Assembly (NCBI RefSeq): GCF_003323745.1
Contig: NZ_QOIL01000007.1
Span: 228,799-292,798, forward strand
DNA from: Sphaerisporangium album
GTDB taxonomy: Bacteria > Actinomycetota > Actinomycetes > Streptosporangiales > Streptosporangiaceae
DNA length: 64,000 bases
Direction of reading: 5' to 3'
A program made the translations under genes and the position numbers. Each line of letters opens with the position of its first letter. The first letter of the stretch is position 1. Below are positions 49,244 through 58,000 of the stretch, piece by piece. Under the pieces are notes generated by a model, which was not told where the DNA came from, made no database searches, and saw only the letters and a program-made list of their open reading frames with translations.

Positions 49244-51295
49244 TCACAAGGCCCCGTCCGTGCTCGTCCGGATCACCAGGGAGCCGATGGGGTCCACCGA
49301 CACCGAGAACCCGGGGGGCACCACGGTGGTGGCCGTGCCCTCCACGATGATCGCCGGGCCCTCGAAGGCGTGCCCGGCCGCCAGGTCCTCACGGCGGACG
49401 AGCGGGGTCGAGCGGCTCTCGCCGTCGAACACGACCTCGCGAAGCTCGTGCGGGAACGTCGCCCCCGTGGCCGGCTCGACGTGCTCGGCGGCGCCCCGGC
49501 CGAGGTCGCCGAACGCGGTGGTGCGCAGCGTGACGAACTCGATCGGCGCGCCCAGGTTCGCGTGGCCGTAGCGGGACTCGTGCTGCTGCCCGAACCGCTT
49601 GGCGATGAGCTCCACGAAGTCGTCCCTGGACGGCTCGCTCGCGTCGAGCAGCGGCACCGTCAGCGTGTACTCCTGAGCGGCGTAGCGGATGTCGACCGCG
49701 TACTCCACCCGGCGGTTCTCCTCGGGCACGCCCTCGTCGGCCAGCGAGGTCAGGGCGGCCTCGGCCATGGCCGCGAGCCTGGCCGCCATGTCGGCGGTGT
49801 CCAGATCGGCGTCGAGGTGGAAGTAGGTGTCCGAGGCGTCCTTGCGGATGTCGGTCTGCAGCATGCCCCACGCGGAGAACGCGCCGGGGAAGCGCGGTAC
49901 CACGACCTCGCCGATGCCGAGCTCCCTGGCCAGGAACACCGCGTGCATCGGCCCGGCGCCGCCGAAGGCGACGAGGGTGAAATCGCGCGGCTCGATGCCC
50001 CGCGAGACGGTAATGGTCCTGATCGCCTGCGCCATCTTGGCGTTGGCGACGTCGCAGACGCCCTCGGCCATGGCCACGGTGTCCAGTCCGAGGGCCTCGG
50101 CCAGGCCCTCCAGCGCGGTCCGCGCGGCGCCGGTGTCCAGCGTGAGCGAGCCGCCGGCGAACCACTCCGGGTCGATGCGGCCGAGGACGAGGTTGGCGTC
50201 CGTCACGGTCGGCTCGGTGCCGCCGCGGCGGTAGCAGGCGGGGCCGGGGTTCGCGCCCGCCGACCGCGGGCCCACCCGCAGGCCGCCGGCCTCCAGCCAG
50301 GCGACGGAACCGCCACCGGCGCCGATGGTGTGGATGTTCACCACGCTCATCAGCATCGGCAGGCCCTCGATCTTGGCCTCCGGCGAGATGTCCGGCTGCC
50401 CGTCGATGACCAGCGACACGTCGAAGGACGTGCCCCCCATGTCCACGCAGATCAGGTTCGGCCGACCGATCGCGCGGGCCAGCTCGACCCCGCCCATGGT
50501 GCCCCCGACGGGGCCGGACAGCAGCGTCTGCAACGGGCGGCGGCGGGCCGACTCGGCGGTGAGGATGCCCCCGGAGGACTGCATGACGTGCAGCGGTACG
50601 GCGAGCCCCCGCTCCTTCAGGTTCGTCTCCAGGCGCTCCAGGTAGCGTCGCACCACCGGACCGGTGTACGCCTCCACGACCGCCGAGGAGGTGCGCTCGT
50701 ATTCCCGCCACTCCTTCGCGGCCTCGTGCGACAGCGAGATCGTGAGGTCCTCGCCGAGCTCCTCGGCCAGGATCTCGCGGGTGCGCAGCTCGTGGGCCGG
50801 GTCCAGGTAGCTGAAGAGATACGCGACCGCGATCGCGCCGAACCCGCCGTCGCGGTAGCGCTGGGCGGCCTGCCGCACGGCCTGCTCGTCCAGGGGTTCG
50901 AGCTCTGTGCCGGCGGCGTCGAACCGGCCGCCGATCTCGACGATGTCGCGCAGCGGGACCAGCGGCGCCGGCTTGCGGAAGTGCAGGTCGTACAGCCGGG
51001 TGCGCGGGCCGCGCGCGATGTGGTAGGTGTCCCCCGCACCCTTGGTGGACAGCAGCAGCACCTTCACGCCGCGCCGCTCCAGGAAGGCGTTGAGGCCCTG
51101 CGTGGTGCCGTGCACCGTGAACGAGATGTCGCCTGGGGAGTCCACCAAGGACTCCAGCGCTGTCAGCACTCCCTCGGTCAGATCGTGCGGCGTGGTGGAC
51201 GACTTGCCGACCTGGTAGCGGCCGGTGGCTTCGTCGTAGCCGATGACGTCGGTGAATGTGCCGCCGATGTCCATGGAGACCCGGAAACGGCTCAT
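49244..51295 (-). CDS. hyuA: Hydantoinase A/oxoprolinase family subunit (second pair)
   Basis: 683 residues from the ATG at 51295, seven bases after GAGAGGAG; the longer frame has no homology. The ATPase loops are RVSMDIGGTFTDVIGY and NLICVDMGGTSFDVSLV, with VNIHTIGAGGGSVAWLEAGG following, and the C-terminal Hydant_A domain includes GPAIIVEGTATTVVPPG. All nucleotide-binding motifs are intact, unlike the protein at 43337-44689. It is divergent from the M17 aminopeptidase gene with 164 bp between them. Confidence 0.92.
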   Translation of the reverse strand: MSRFRVSMDIGGTFTDVIGYDEATGRYQVGKSSTTPHDLTEGVLTALESLVDSPGDISFTVHGTTQGLNAFLERRGVKVLLLSTKGAGDTYHIARGPRTRLYDLHFRKPAPLVPLRDIVEIGGRFDAAGTELEPLDEQAVRQAAQRYRDGGFGAIAVAYLFSYLDPAHELRTREILAEELGEDLTISLSHEAAKEWREYERTSSAVVEAYTGPVVRRYLERLETNLKERGLAVPLHVMQSSGGILTAESARRRPLQTLLSGPVGGTMGGVELARAIGRPNLICVDMGGTSFDVSLVIDGQPDISPEAKIEGLPMLMSVVNIHTIGAGGGSVAWLEAGGLRVGPRSAGANPGPACYRRGGTEPTVTDANLVLGRIDPEWFAGGSLTLDTGAARTALEGLAEALGLDTVAMAEGVCDVANAKMAQAIRTITVSRGIEPRDFTLVAFGGAGPMHAVFLARELGIGEVVVPRFPGAFSAWGMLQTDIRKDASDTYFHLDADLDTADMAARLAAMAEAALTSLADEGVPEENRRVEYAVDIRYAAQEYTLTVPLLDASEPSRDDFVELIAKRFGQQHESRYGHANLGAPIEFVTLRTTAFGDLGRGAAEHVEPATGATFPHELREVVFDGESRSTPLVRREDLAAGHAFEGPAIIVEGTATTVVPPGFSVSVDPIGSLVIRTSTDGAL

Positions 51296-51309
51296 CAAGG
51301 AGCTCCTCT

Positions 51310-51406
51310 CTGCAAGGCGTAGCGGTGACCGTAACTCCGGCGGAGCGGCCCCCGATGTGCACGGCGACCACCACATCGCCGGGTCACCGTGCGAGGCGCC
51401 CTGCAG
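51310..51406. promoter_or_regulatory. Extended dyad between second hyuA and M17 gene
   Basis: CTGCAAGGCG (51310-51319) and CGGTGACC (51323-51330) recur inverted as GGTCACCG (51382-51389) and CGCCCTGCAG (51397-51406), centred in the divergent promoter region. Two half-sites per arm suggest cooperative binding of a regulator to both promoters. Confidence 0.45.
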
Positions 51407-51459
51407 GGGCCGGGCGTACGGCGGGAAACTGGGCGCGCCGTAACAGGGGGAGGTAGGCG

Positions 51460-52854
51460 ATGGACGTCGCGGTCGGGCCGGGTCGGGCGGATGTGCCGGA
51501 GGTGCGCGGGGTCTTCACCGAGGAGGTGGAGGGACTGCGCGCGGCCGGCCTGCTGAGGTGGAAGGGGTTCACGGCCGAGCCGGGCTCCACCGTGCCGGTC
51601 GAGGACGGGGGGCCGGTGCTGCTGGCCGGTCTCGGGCCGCTCAACGGGTGCGACGCCGAGCGGCTGCGCGCCGCCGCGGCGGCCGTGGCGCCGCTGCTCC
51701 CCGGCGACACCGTGCGGGCCGACCTGGCGGCCCGCGGCGCGGGCCCCCTCGGCGCCGGCGAGTCCGTCCGCGCGGTCGTGGCCGGGCTGGCCCTCACCGC
51801 CGCGCGACCGCTCAGCGTGACGCTCACCGGGTTGGCCGGACCCGAGAACGATCACGTCACCGCCGGGCTGCTGGACGCGGAGGCCCTGCTGCTCGCCCGG
51901 GAACTGACCAACCGCCCGCCGAGCGAGCTCGTCCCCGATGACCTGGCCTCCCTCGCGCGGGACGTCGCCGGCGGGGAAGGCCTGACCGTGCGGGTGCTGG
52001 ACGAGCGTGACCTGCGTGAGCTCGGAATGGGAGCCCTGCTCGGCATGGGCGCCGGATCTCCGCACCCGCCACGGCTGGTGGACCTGCGCCACGAGCCCCC
52101 GGGCGCGCGGTGCTCGGTCACGCTGGTGGGCAAGGGCATCACCTTCGACTCCGGCGGTCTGTCCCTGAAGTCACCGGCGGCCATGATGGGCATGCGGGGC
52201 GACATGGCGGGCGCCGCCGTCGTGCTCGCCGTGATGTCGGTCCTGGCCAGGCGGGGTCTCCCGGTCGCGGTCCGCGGCCTGCTCCCGCTCGCCGAGAACA
52301 TGATCGGCCCGGACGGCGTACGGCCCGGCGACGTGCTGCGCGCCTGTGACGGCCAGAGGATCCAGGTGCTGGACACCGACTTCGAGGGCCGGGTGACACT
52401 GGCCGACGCGCTCGCCCTCGCCGCCCGGGAACGCCCCGACGCGATCGTGGACGTCGCCACGCTGACCTACCAGGTGGTGACGGCGCTCGGACCGGAGATC
52501 GGCGGGGTGCTCGGCCGCGACCCCGGCCTCACGCGGCAGGTGCTCCGGGCGGGCGCCCTCGCCGGCGAGCCGCTGTGGGCCCTGCCCTGGGCGCGTCGCT
52601 ACCGCGACCAGATCACGTCCGGCTACGCCGACGTGCGCAACTTCCCCGAGGCCGACACCGGCCGCGCCATCACCGCCGCCCTGCTGCTCGGCGAGTTCGT
52701 CCCGGAGGAGATCCCGTACGCCCATCTGGACATCAGCGGACCGGCCTGGCGCGGACCGGCCTCCGGCCACGGCGCCACCGGCTTCGGCGTGCTCACCCTC
52801 ACCCGGCTGCTGGAGTCGCTCGCCACCGCGCCGGTCTCCCGGGACCACGCGTGA
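51460..52854 (+). CDS. Leucyl aminopeptidase family (M17)
   Basis: 464 residues. The C-terminal catalytic domain has the two-metal signature: VGKGITFDSGGLSLK (Lys and Asp ligands), GDMAGAAVV (Asp) and VLDTDFEGRVTLADAL, where the usual NTDAEGR reads DTDFEGR with the key Asp and Glu kept. The N-terminal domain is poorly conserved, as usual. The ATG follows GGGGGAGGT. The family releases N-terminal residues from peptides as cytoplasmic hexamers. It is coupled by a 4-bp overlap to the ornithine-cyclodeaminase-like gene and divergent from hyuA, so it may process ring-opened dipeptide-like products. Confidence 0.9.
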   Translation: MDVAVGPGRADVPEVRGVFTEEVEGLRAAGLLRWKGFTAEPGSTVPVEDGGPVLLAGLGPLNGCDAERLRAAAAAVAPLLPGDTVRADLAARGAGPLGAGESVRAVVAGLALTAARPLSVTLTGLAGPENDHVTAGLLDAEALLLARELTNRPPSELVPDDLASLARDVAGGEGLTVRVLDERDLRELGMGALLGMGAGSPHPPRLVDLRHEPPGARCSVTLVGKGITFDSGGLSLKSPAAMMGMRGDMAGAAVVLAVMSVLARRGLPVAVRGLLPLAENMIGPDGVRPGDVLRACDGQRIQVLDTDFEGRVTLADALALAARERPDAIVDVATLTYQVVTALGPEIGGVLGRDPGLTRQVLRAGALAGEPLWALPWARRYRDQITSGYADVRNFPEADTGRAITAALLLGEFVPEEIPYAHLDISGPAWRGPASGHGATGFGVLTLTRLLESLATAPVSRDHA

Positions 52855-53834
52855 CGGCGGGATCGAGGGGACCACGGCCACGACGTCCCGGCCGAGGGGG
52901 GGACGACGAGCCCCCGCCGTACGTCACGAGCGAGCAGATCCGGCGCGTGCTGCCGATGGAGCACGCGGTCATGGCGCTCGAGCAGGCGTTCCGCGCCCGC
53001 GCGGGCGCGGGCGACGCGCCCCGCACGGCCGTTCCGTGGAGCCACGGCGAGCTGTTGGTGATGCCCAGCGAGCACGGCGATTGGGCGGGCACCAAGCTCG
53101 TCACCGTCGCCCCCGGCAACACCGCGCTCTCTCTGGACCGGATCAACGGCGTCTACGTCCTCTTCGACGCCGCGACCCTGGTCCCTCGGCTGTTCCTGGA
53201 CGCCTCCGAGCTGACCGCGCTGCGGACCGCCGCCGTCAGCGCGCTGGCGACCCGCTATCTGGCCCACACCGACGCGCGGACCCTGGTGGTCTTCGGCACC
53301 GGCCCGCAGGCCCGGTCGCACGTGCGGGCGATGCTCGGCGTCCGGCAACTGGCCGAGGTGCGCGTCGTCTCCCGCGACCGGGCTCGTGCCGCGAGGCTGG
53401 CGGCGGAACTCGCCGTGGAACACGGGCTGACGGTCACCCCGGGCACCCCGGCCGACGTGGCGGCGGCCGACATCGTCTGCACGTGCACGGACTCGGCCAC
53501 TCCCCTGTTCGACGGCCGGCTGCTCGCCGACGTGGCCCATGTCAACGCCATCGGCAGCCACCATCCCGAGGTGCGGGAGGTCGACGGCGAGACCGTACGG
53601 CGGGCCTTCGTCGTGGTCGAGCAGCCCGGCGCGGCCCGCCGCGAGGCCGGAGACCTGATCATGGCCGTGAAGTCCGGCGCGGCGGACGACTCCGTCTTCG
53701 AGATCGACCTGCACCACGTCGTCACCGAACCGTGGACCCGCCCGGACCGCCCCACGCTCTTCAAGTCCGTCGGCCTCGCCATGGAGGACCTCGTCGTCGC
53801 GTCCGAGATCGCCGCCAAGGTACTGACGCCGTGA
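52851..53834 (+). CDS. Ornithine cyclodeaminase / mu-crystallin family protein
   Basis: 327 residues from the GTG overlapping the M17 stop. The first ~20 residues are Arg/Gly-rich and may be non-native. The NAD(P)-binding Rossmann motif is LVVFGTGPQARSHVRAML, preceded by LTALRTAAVSALATRYLA and followed by CTCTDSATPLF and HVNAIGSHHPEVREV. The family includes ornithine cyclodeaminase, alanine dehydrogenase and imine reductases such as pyrroline-2-carboxylate reductase. In a cyclic-amide cluster an imine or amino-acid oxidoreductase role fits, but is inferred. Confidence 0.9.
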   Translation: MTAGSRGPRPRRPGRGGDDEPPPYVTSEQIRRVLPMEHAVMALEQAFRARAGAGDAPRTAVPWSHGELLVMPSEHGDWAGTKLVTVAPGNTALSLDRINGVYVLFDAATLVPRLFLDASELTALRTAAVSALATRYLAHTDARTLVVFGTGPQARSHVRAMLGVRQLAEVRVVSRDRARAARLAAELAVEHGLTVTPGTPADVAAADIVCTCTDSATPLFDGRLLADVAHVNAIGSHHPEVREVDGETVRRAFVVVEQPGAARREAGDLIMAVKSGAADDSVFEIDLHHVVTEPWTRPDRPTLFKSVGLAMEDLVVASEIAAKVLTP

Positions 53835-53848
53835 CCCGCTCCCCCCTC

Positions 53849-53872
53849 GCCCCGTGAACGCCGCCACGGGGC
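53849..53872. terminator. Hairpin terminator
   Basis: An 8-bp perfect stem (GCCCCGTG/CACGGGGC) with an 8-base loop, 14 bp after the cyclodeaminase-family stop and before the convergent TPR gene. Confidence 0.65.
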
Positions 53873-53943
53873 GGGTGGGGACCGGGGTCGGGCAAGAAGC
53901 CGATCCGGGCCGTCCGCGAAACCAGGACCGGACTTGGGGGTAC

Positions 53944-54297
53944 CTAGTCGAGGTTGGCCGCGTAGACCGAGACGTCGACCGCCGTCACCTGCTCCGCGCC
54001 CATGGCGACGGCCAGCTTGCGGTACCGCTCCGCCTCGTCCGGGCGGCTGCGGCGCTCCAGGGTGCGTGCCAGCGCCTCGTACGCCCAGCCGTTCACCGGG
54101 TCAAGCTCCAGCAGCCGCCGGAACGTCTCCTCGGCCCGCCCGAGCTGCGCGCTGTGGAAGTACGCCCGCCCCAGCAGCTCGACGGCCGCCTGGTTGCCCG
54201 GGTCCGCCTCGACGATCGGCGCCAGAACCCGCGCCGCCTCGGGATGGTCCTTCGCCTGGAAGAACATCAGCCCACGCTGAAACTCCTCGTAACTCAC
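53944..54297 (-). CDS. Tetratricopeptide-repeat protein
   Basis: 117 residues made almost entirely of TPR-like helices, about three repeats: AKDHPEAARVLAPIVEADPG, then NQAAVELLGRAYFHSAQLG and RAEETFRRLLELDPVNGWAY. TPRs mediate protein-protein contacts. No signal peptide is present. The small size and conserved pattern are common in actinobacteria; partner unknown. It stands alone between a terminator and decayed sequence. Confidence 0.85.
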   Translation of the reverse strand: MSYEEFQRGLMFFQAKDHPEAARVLAPIVEADPGNQAAVELLGRAYFHSAQLGRAEETFRRLLELDPVNGWAYEALARTLERRSRPDEAERYRKLAVAMGAEQVTAVDVSVYAANLD

Positions 54298-54365
54298 CGC
54301 ACCGTCTCCTTCCAGGGGGCCACATCCTCAACCGGAGTGCCCGGCCCCTCTAACAGGAGACCAGC

Positions 54366-54485
54366 TCAGATCCTTCCGCCCTTCACATCGCCGACGAAGG
54401 ATCGCCATTGGCCGCAGTCGATGATCACGACCACGTTGCCGTTCTCGCTGTCACGCACCGCTGCTACCGGGTGACGGCAACCCAC
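54366..54485 (-). pseudogene. DUF397 remnant
   Basis: The frame ends VAAVRDSENGNVVVIIDCG then QWRSFVGDVKGGRI and a stop, matching the C-terminal two thirds of DUF397 proteins (VRDSK..., W..F...VK.G). The N-terminal WRKSSYS part is not seen in frame. DUF397 genes normally pair with XRE-type regulators; none is adjacent here. Probably decayed, though a very short product from the GTG at 54485 cannot be excluded. Confidence 0.6.
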
Positions 54486-54497
54486 CTGACCAGTTGC

Positions 54498-55967
54498 TCA
54501 CGCCCCGGTATAGAGGCGCTTCAGGTCGATGAGTTCGACGTCGGAGCGTCGGGCGTCATGTCGAGCGAGGGCGGCTGAGAAGCCGGAACGGGAGAACAGC
54601 AGGAGCTTGGGAAGGGCGCCTACCTTGGCGCTGGGCAACAGGCCGCGCAGGTGCTCCAATCTTTCCAGCTCAGGGGTGTCGACGGGGGACTCGGTGCTCT
54701 TGGCCTCGCCGATCGCGATGATTCGGTCGGCGGCGAAGGAGGTTGTCTCCGTCACCACGACATCGAGTTCGTGGCCTTGGCGGTGTTCGCGGCACGGCAA
54801 CTCCGTGGGACGTACAGCGGTGGCCGTGCCGCCGAGCGTTTCAGGCGCCGCGTGCATGAAACACCACTGCCGTGCGAGGTCCTCGAAGTGGGGACCGTAG
54901 ATCCGAGAGGCGACGGTGTCCGAGTTCGCACGCCAGACACGATCCGCGTAGCCCGCGATCAGTTCGGCTTCGTGGCGTTGGATGAGGAGCTGATGCAGCC
55001 GTACGACGGGTTCGGCGATCCGAAAGACGCTGCGCTTGCCACGTAGGGCGTCGTCGATCTGTTCGATCAAGCCGATGTCCTGCAGTCCGGTCAGCAGGTG
55101 GGCGAGTGCGCTGCTGGGCCGCCCGAGTGCCGCTGCTATTTCCGACCGCCGGTGGCTGCCGGCGCTGATGGCGCTGAGGGTGGCGGAGTATGAGGTCGGA
55201 TCGGTGATGGAAGGCTCTTCCCGGAGCAGCAGGGCACCCTCACGGAACATCGCGGAGGCCGGGTTCAGCAGGCGTCGCTGAACCCAGCGGTCGAGCTCAC
55301 CCTTTTCTGAGGGTCCGGATCCGCCGCTCATCTCCAGATAGGCGGGGGTTCCACCGAGCAGAGCGTGCAGTCGGAACGCCAGCTCTGGATCGTGATCCGC
55401 GCCCCAGAAGGCGGCGGCCTCGCGGAACCTGAAGGGCCGCACGATCAACTCCATCGCCGCCCTCCCGCGCAGGGGCGCACCGCCGGCGAGCAGTTGCGCC
55501 ATCGTGGTCAGGGCGCTGCCACAGAGGATCATCCGAGTTCGGGTGCGCTCCTTGGCGTACCCGAGCGGGCTGAGCGCCTGCTGGAGGTAGGAGGGCAGCG
55601 CGGGTGTGGCCGAGACGAGGTAGGGGAATTCGTCGATGATAAGAGGAGTGGCCTGGTCCTCCCCGATCCGGAGCAGTTCGTCGATCGCCTCCCGCCATGT
55701 GCGGAAGATGATGGGCTGGCGCAGCCCGCGATAGGCGGCATAGGCCACCCCGAGGTCGGCGAGGTTCTGCGTCTCGGTCTGCTGGGTCGCGCCGAACAGG
55801 AACCCGCCGGTCTGCTGGGCCAGCAGTTCGAGCATCAGGGTCTTGCCTTGCCGACGCCGGCCGTACACCAGCCCCAGAGTCGCTCCAGGCGAGGGGGATG
55901 CAATGAAGTCGGCGAGATCGTCCCATTCGGTGTCTCGGCCGAACAATCGCTCCGGCTTCCGCAGCAA
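54498..55967 (-). CDS. Archaeal-type AAA ATPase with C-terminal DUF234/nuclease-like domain
   Basis: 489 residues. RLFGRDTEWDDLADFIAS precedes the Walker A GRRRQGKTLM (~36-45); Walker B is PLIIDEFPYLV (~110), and sensor 1 is MILCGSALTTM. A winged helix follows (SHRRSEIAAALGRPSSALAH then LLTGLQDIGLIEQ). The C-terminal ~130 residues contain LDVVVTE and IIAIGEAKST, which resemble the D...ExK core of restriction-like nucleases (DUF234). These STAND-like ATPases are common in accessory regions and may have defence or stress roles, but none is proven. Confidence 0.85.
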   Translation of the reverse strand: MLRKPERLFGRDTEWDDLADFIASPSPGATLGLVYGRRRQGKTLMLELLAQQTGGFLFGATQQTETQNLADLGVAYAAYRGLRQPIIFRTWREAIDELLRIGEDQATPLIIDEFPYLVSATPALPSYLQQALSPLGYAKERTRTRMILCGSALTTMAQLLAGGAPLRGRAAMELIVRPFRFREAAAFWGADHDPELAFRLHALLGGTPAYLEMSGGSGPSEKGELDRWVQRRLLNPASAMFREGALLLREEPSITDPTSYSATLSAISAGSHRRSEIAAALGRPSSALAHLLTGLQDIGLIEQIDDALRGKRSVFRIAEPVVRLHQLLIQRHEAELIAGYADRVWRANSDTVASRIYGPHFEDLARQWCFMHAAPETLGGTATAVRPTELPCREHRQGHELDVVVTETTSFAADRIIAIGEAKSTESPVDTPELERLEHLRGLLPSAKVGALPKLLLFSRSGFSAALARHDARRSDVELIDLKRLYTGA

Positions 55968-55989
55968 CGACAGGCCTCTCCAGGGTCAA

Positions 55990-56148
55990 TGACGACGAAC
56001 CAACAGCGGGCGTGCTGGCTATGATAGTTGCAGCTATCATAGCTGCTCCGGACTCCGGAGCCGTAGAGATGGTGAGGGCGTCCGGGAGAATGCCTGAGAC
56101 GACGTTCGTGTCGACGGCCACGGTCGAGCGTAATGACTGTCCGTACAC
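55990..56148 (-). pseudogene. Possible PIN-domain toxin remnant
   Basis: The frame starting at 56148 reads STVAVDTNVVSGILPDALT, like the first strand and catalytic Asp of PIN-domain (VapC-type) proteins (VDTNVV). After ~50 residues it runs into unrelated sequence overlapping the ATPase start. Weak, but in keeping with the decayed state of the neighbourhood. Confidence 0.3.
56018..56043. repeat. Perfect 10-bp inverted repeat
   Basis: GCTATGATAG and CTATCATAGC flank a 6-base centre just upstream of the ATPase gene, in a locally AT-rich spot. It may be an operator for the ATPase or for a lost toxin-antitoxin pair. Confidence 0.6.
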
Positions 56149-56190
56149 GAAATATTCCTTACGGCAACGCTTGATGCGCCCGGAGGACCG

Positions 56191-57816
56191 TCACTGGGGT
56201 GGGAGTTCGCGGTATTCGAACCAGTCGAAGTCGGCGGTGTTGGTCGTGGGGGTGCCCTCTGAGGTGGTGTAGAGGCCGATGTAGGCGCCGATGAAGCCAC
56301 CGGCGGTCGAGGTGCTGAGGACGCGGCCGTCGACGGGGGCGCCGAGAGGGTGCCAGTCGCCGGGGCGGACGGCGTAGGACATCTGGTAATCCTGCTCGTG
56401 GGCCTCGACGCCGAGCCAGATCCTGCCCGGGGGGACGGCCGCGTGGGCGAGCGTCTGGTCCTCGCCCGCTTCCCTTCTGATCACGACCAGGCCGTCCGCC
56501 GTCAGGACCAGCAGGATGTGGTGGGCATCGTTCTGGACCAGGGCGAGCCCGGCGCGCTCGGCGGCGCGGGGGGTGAACTCCATCGCGGCGTGCGCGGCGA
56601 AGTGGGCGTGCTGCTGGCGCCGGGCGACAAGGCTCGGGTTCGCCCGTTCCGACAGGGACTCGGGGCGGGTGCACAGGCGAAGGTGACCGGGGCGTTCGGT
56701 GAGGGTCCAGTACGGCTCGCGCGGCGTGCGCAGGTGGCTCCAGACGGGTGCGAGCAGTTCGGAGTCGAAGTTGTCGCAGGCCGGGGGCGCCGGCCAGCGG
56801 CGGGGCGGCAGGGCGGGGGCCTCGGCGGACTCGCGGACCTGGGCGGGCAGCGGCCAGCCGTCCTCCCATCGCACGGAGGTGAGGAAGGTCTCCCGGCCCA
56901 GGTTGTAGTGGTAGCCGCCGTCTCGCGGCGGGACGGCGGTGGAGTCATCAGGCCGGGTGACGGGAAGGGCGTCCCGCCCGAGAACGCGGTCATGGCCGTG
57001 GCCGCCGTACGGCCGGATGGCGAGCAGGACCGTCCACCAGTCGCCGGCGGGGGTCTGGACGAGGTCGGCGTGGCCGGTGGAGGTGATGGGGTGGTCATGG
57101 CCGAGGGTGCGGTGGGTGAGGATCGGGTTGCGCGGGTTGCCGGTGTACGGCCCGGTGACGGCGTCGGCGCGGGCCACGATGACGGCGTGGTCGTGCGCGG
57201 TGCCCCCCTCGGCGGTCAGCAGGTAGTAGCGGCCGTCCACCTTGTAGATGTGCGGCGCCTCGGACCAGATCGCCCCCTTGACCGCCCCGTCCCAGAGCAC
57301 GTGCTCCTCGCCGACCAGCTTCATGCCGTCGAGGTCGAGCTCGCGCAGCCAGACCTCGGTGTGGCCCTCGTACGCGGGGCGGTGGGCGGGGCGGGTGCCG
57401 TGCGCCCACGCCCGGCCGTCGTCGTCGAAGAACAACGACGGGTCGAAGCCCTCCGCGTCGGGCAGCCAGTGCGGCTCGCTCCACGGCCCCGACGGGTCGG
57501 TGGCGGTGACGACGAAGTTGCCGGACTCCATCAGCCCGTCCACCAGGGTGGTGATCATGTAGAAGACGCCGTCGTGGTGCCTCAGCGTGGGGGCGTAGAT
57601 GCCGCCGCTCGGACGGATGCCGTCCAACGACAGCTGGGAGGCGCGGTCGAGCACGTGCCCGATCCGCCGCCAGTGCGCCAGATCCCTGCTGTGGAAGATC
57701 GGCACGCCGGGGAACCACTCGAACGTCGAGGTCACCAGGTAGTAGTCGTCACCGACCCGGCAGATCGACGGGTCGGGGTGGCACCCCGGCAGGATCGGGT
57801 TGCTGAAGCGCACCAC
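56191..57816 (-). CDS. GH43 glycoside hydrolase (beta-xylosidase/arabinofuranosidase type)
   Basis: 541 residues from a GTG at 57816 after GAAAGGG; the upstream extension is low-complexity. The five-bladed propeller has the catalytic base in NPILPGCHPDPSICRVGDDY, the pKa-modulating Asp in EGFDPSLFFDDDGRAW and the acid Glu in WSEAPHIYKVDGRYYL. A C-terminal beta-sandwich (~residues 345-541) is the xylosidase-associated domain. No signal peptide, so it acts in the cytoplasm on imported xylo- or arabino-oligosaccharides. It is the last gene of the minus-strand sugar operon. Confidence 0.9.
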   Translation of the reverse strand: MVRFSNPILPGCHPDPSICRVGDDYYLVTSTFEWFPGVPIFHSRDLAHWRRIGHVLDRASQLSLDGIRPSGGIYAPTLRHHDGVFYMITTLVDGLMESGNFVVTATDPSGPWSEPHWLPDAEGFDPSLFFDDDGRAWAHGTRPAHRPAYEGHTEVWLRELDLDGMKLVGEEHVLWDGAVKGAIWSEAPHIYKVDGRYYLLTAEGGTAHDHAVIVARADAVTGPYTGNPRNPILTHRTLGHDHPITSTGHADLVQTPAGDWWTVLLAIRPYGGHGHDRVLGRDALPVTRPDDSTAVPPRDGGYHYNLGRETFLTSVRWEDGWPLPAQVRESAEAPALPPRRWPAPPACDNFDSELLAPVWSHLRTPREPYWTLTERPGHLRLCTRPESLSERANPSLVARRQQHAHFAAHAAMEFTPRAAERAGLALVQNDAHHILLVLTADGLVVIRREAGEDQTLAHAAVPPGRIWLGVEAHEQDYQMSYAVRPGDWHPLGAPVDGRVLSTSTAGGFIGAYIGLYTTSEGTPTTNTADFDWFEYRELPPQ

Positions 57817-58000
57817 TCGCGCCCTTTCTCTCGTCGGCACTCGCGCCCTTTTCTCCGTGGCGTCCGAGTTCTCCCTGGCCGGTTCGAGCACTCCCCGGCC
57901 GGCCGTGCTGAGGTACGACCGGCCGGAGGAGTCGTTCCATGTCACGGCGCCCGTACGGGCGGTGCCGGTCGCGTCGCCGACCTCGAAGCTCAGGTGGTGG

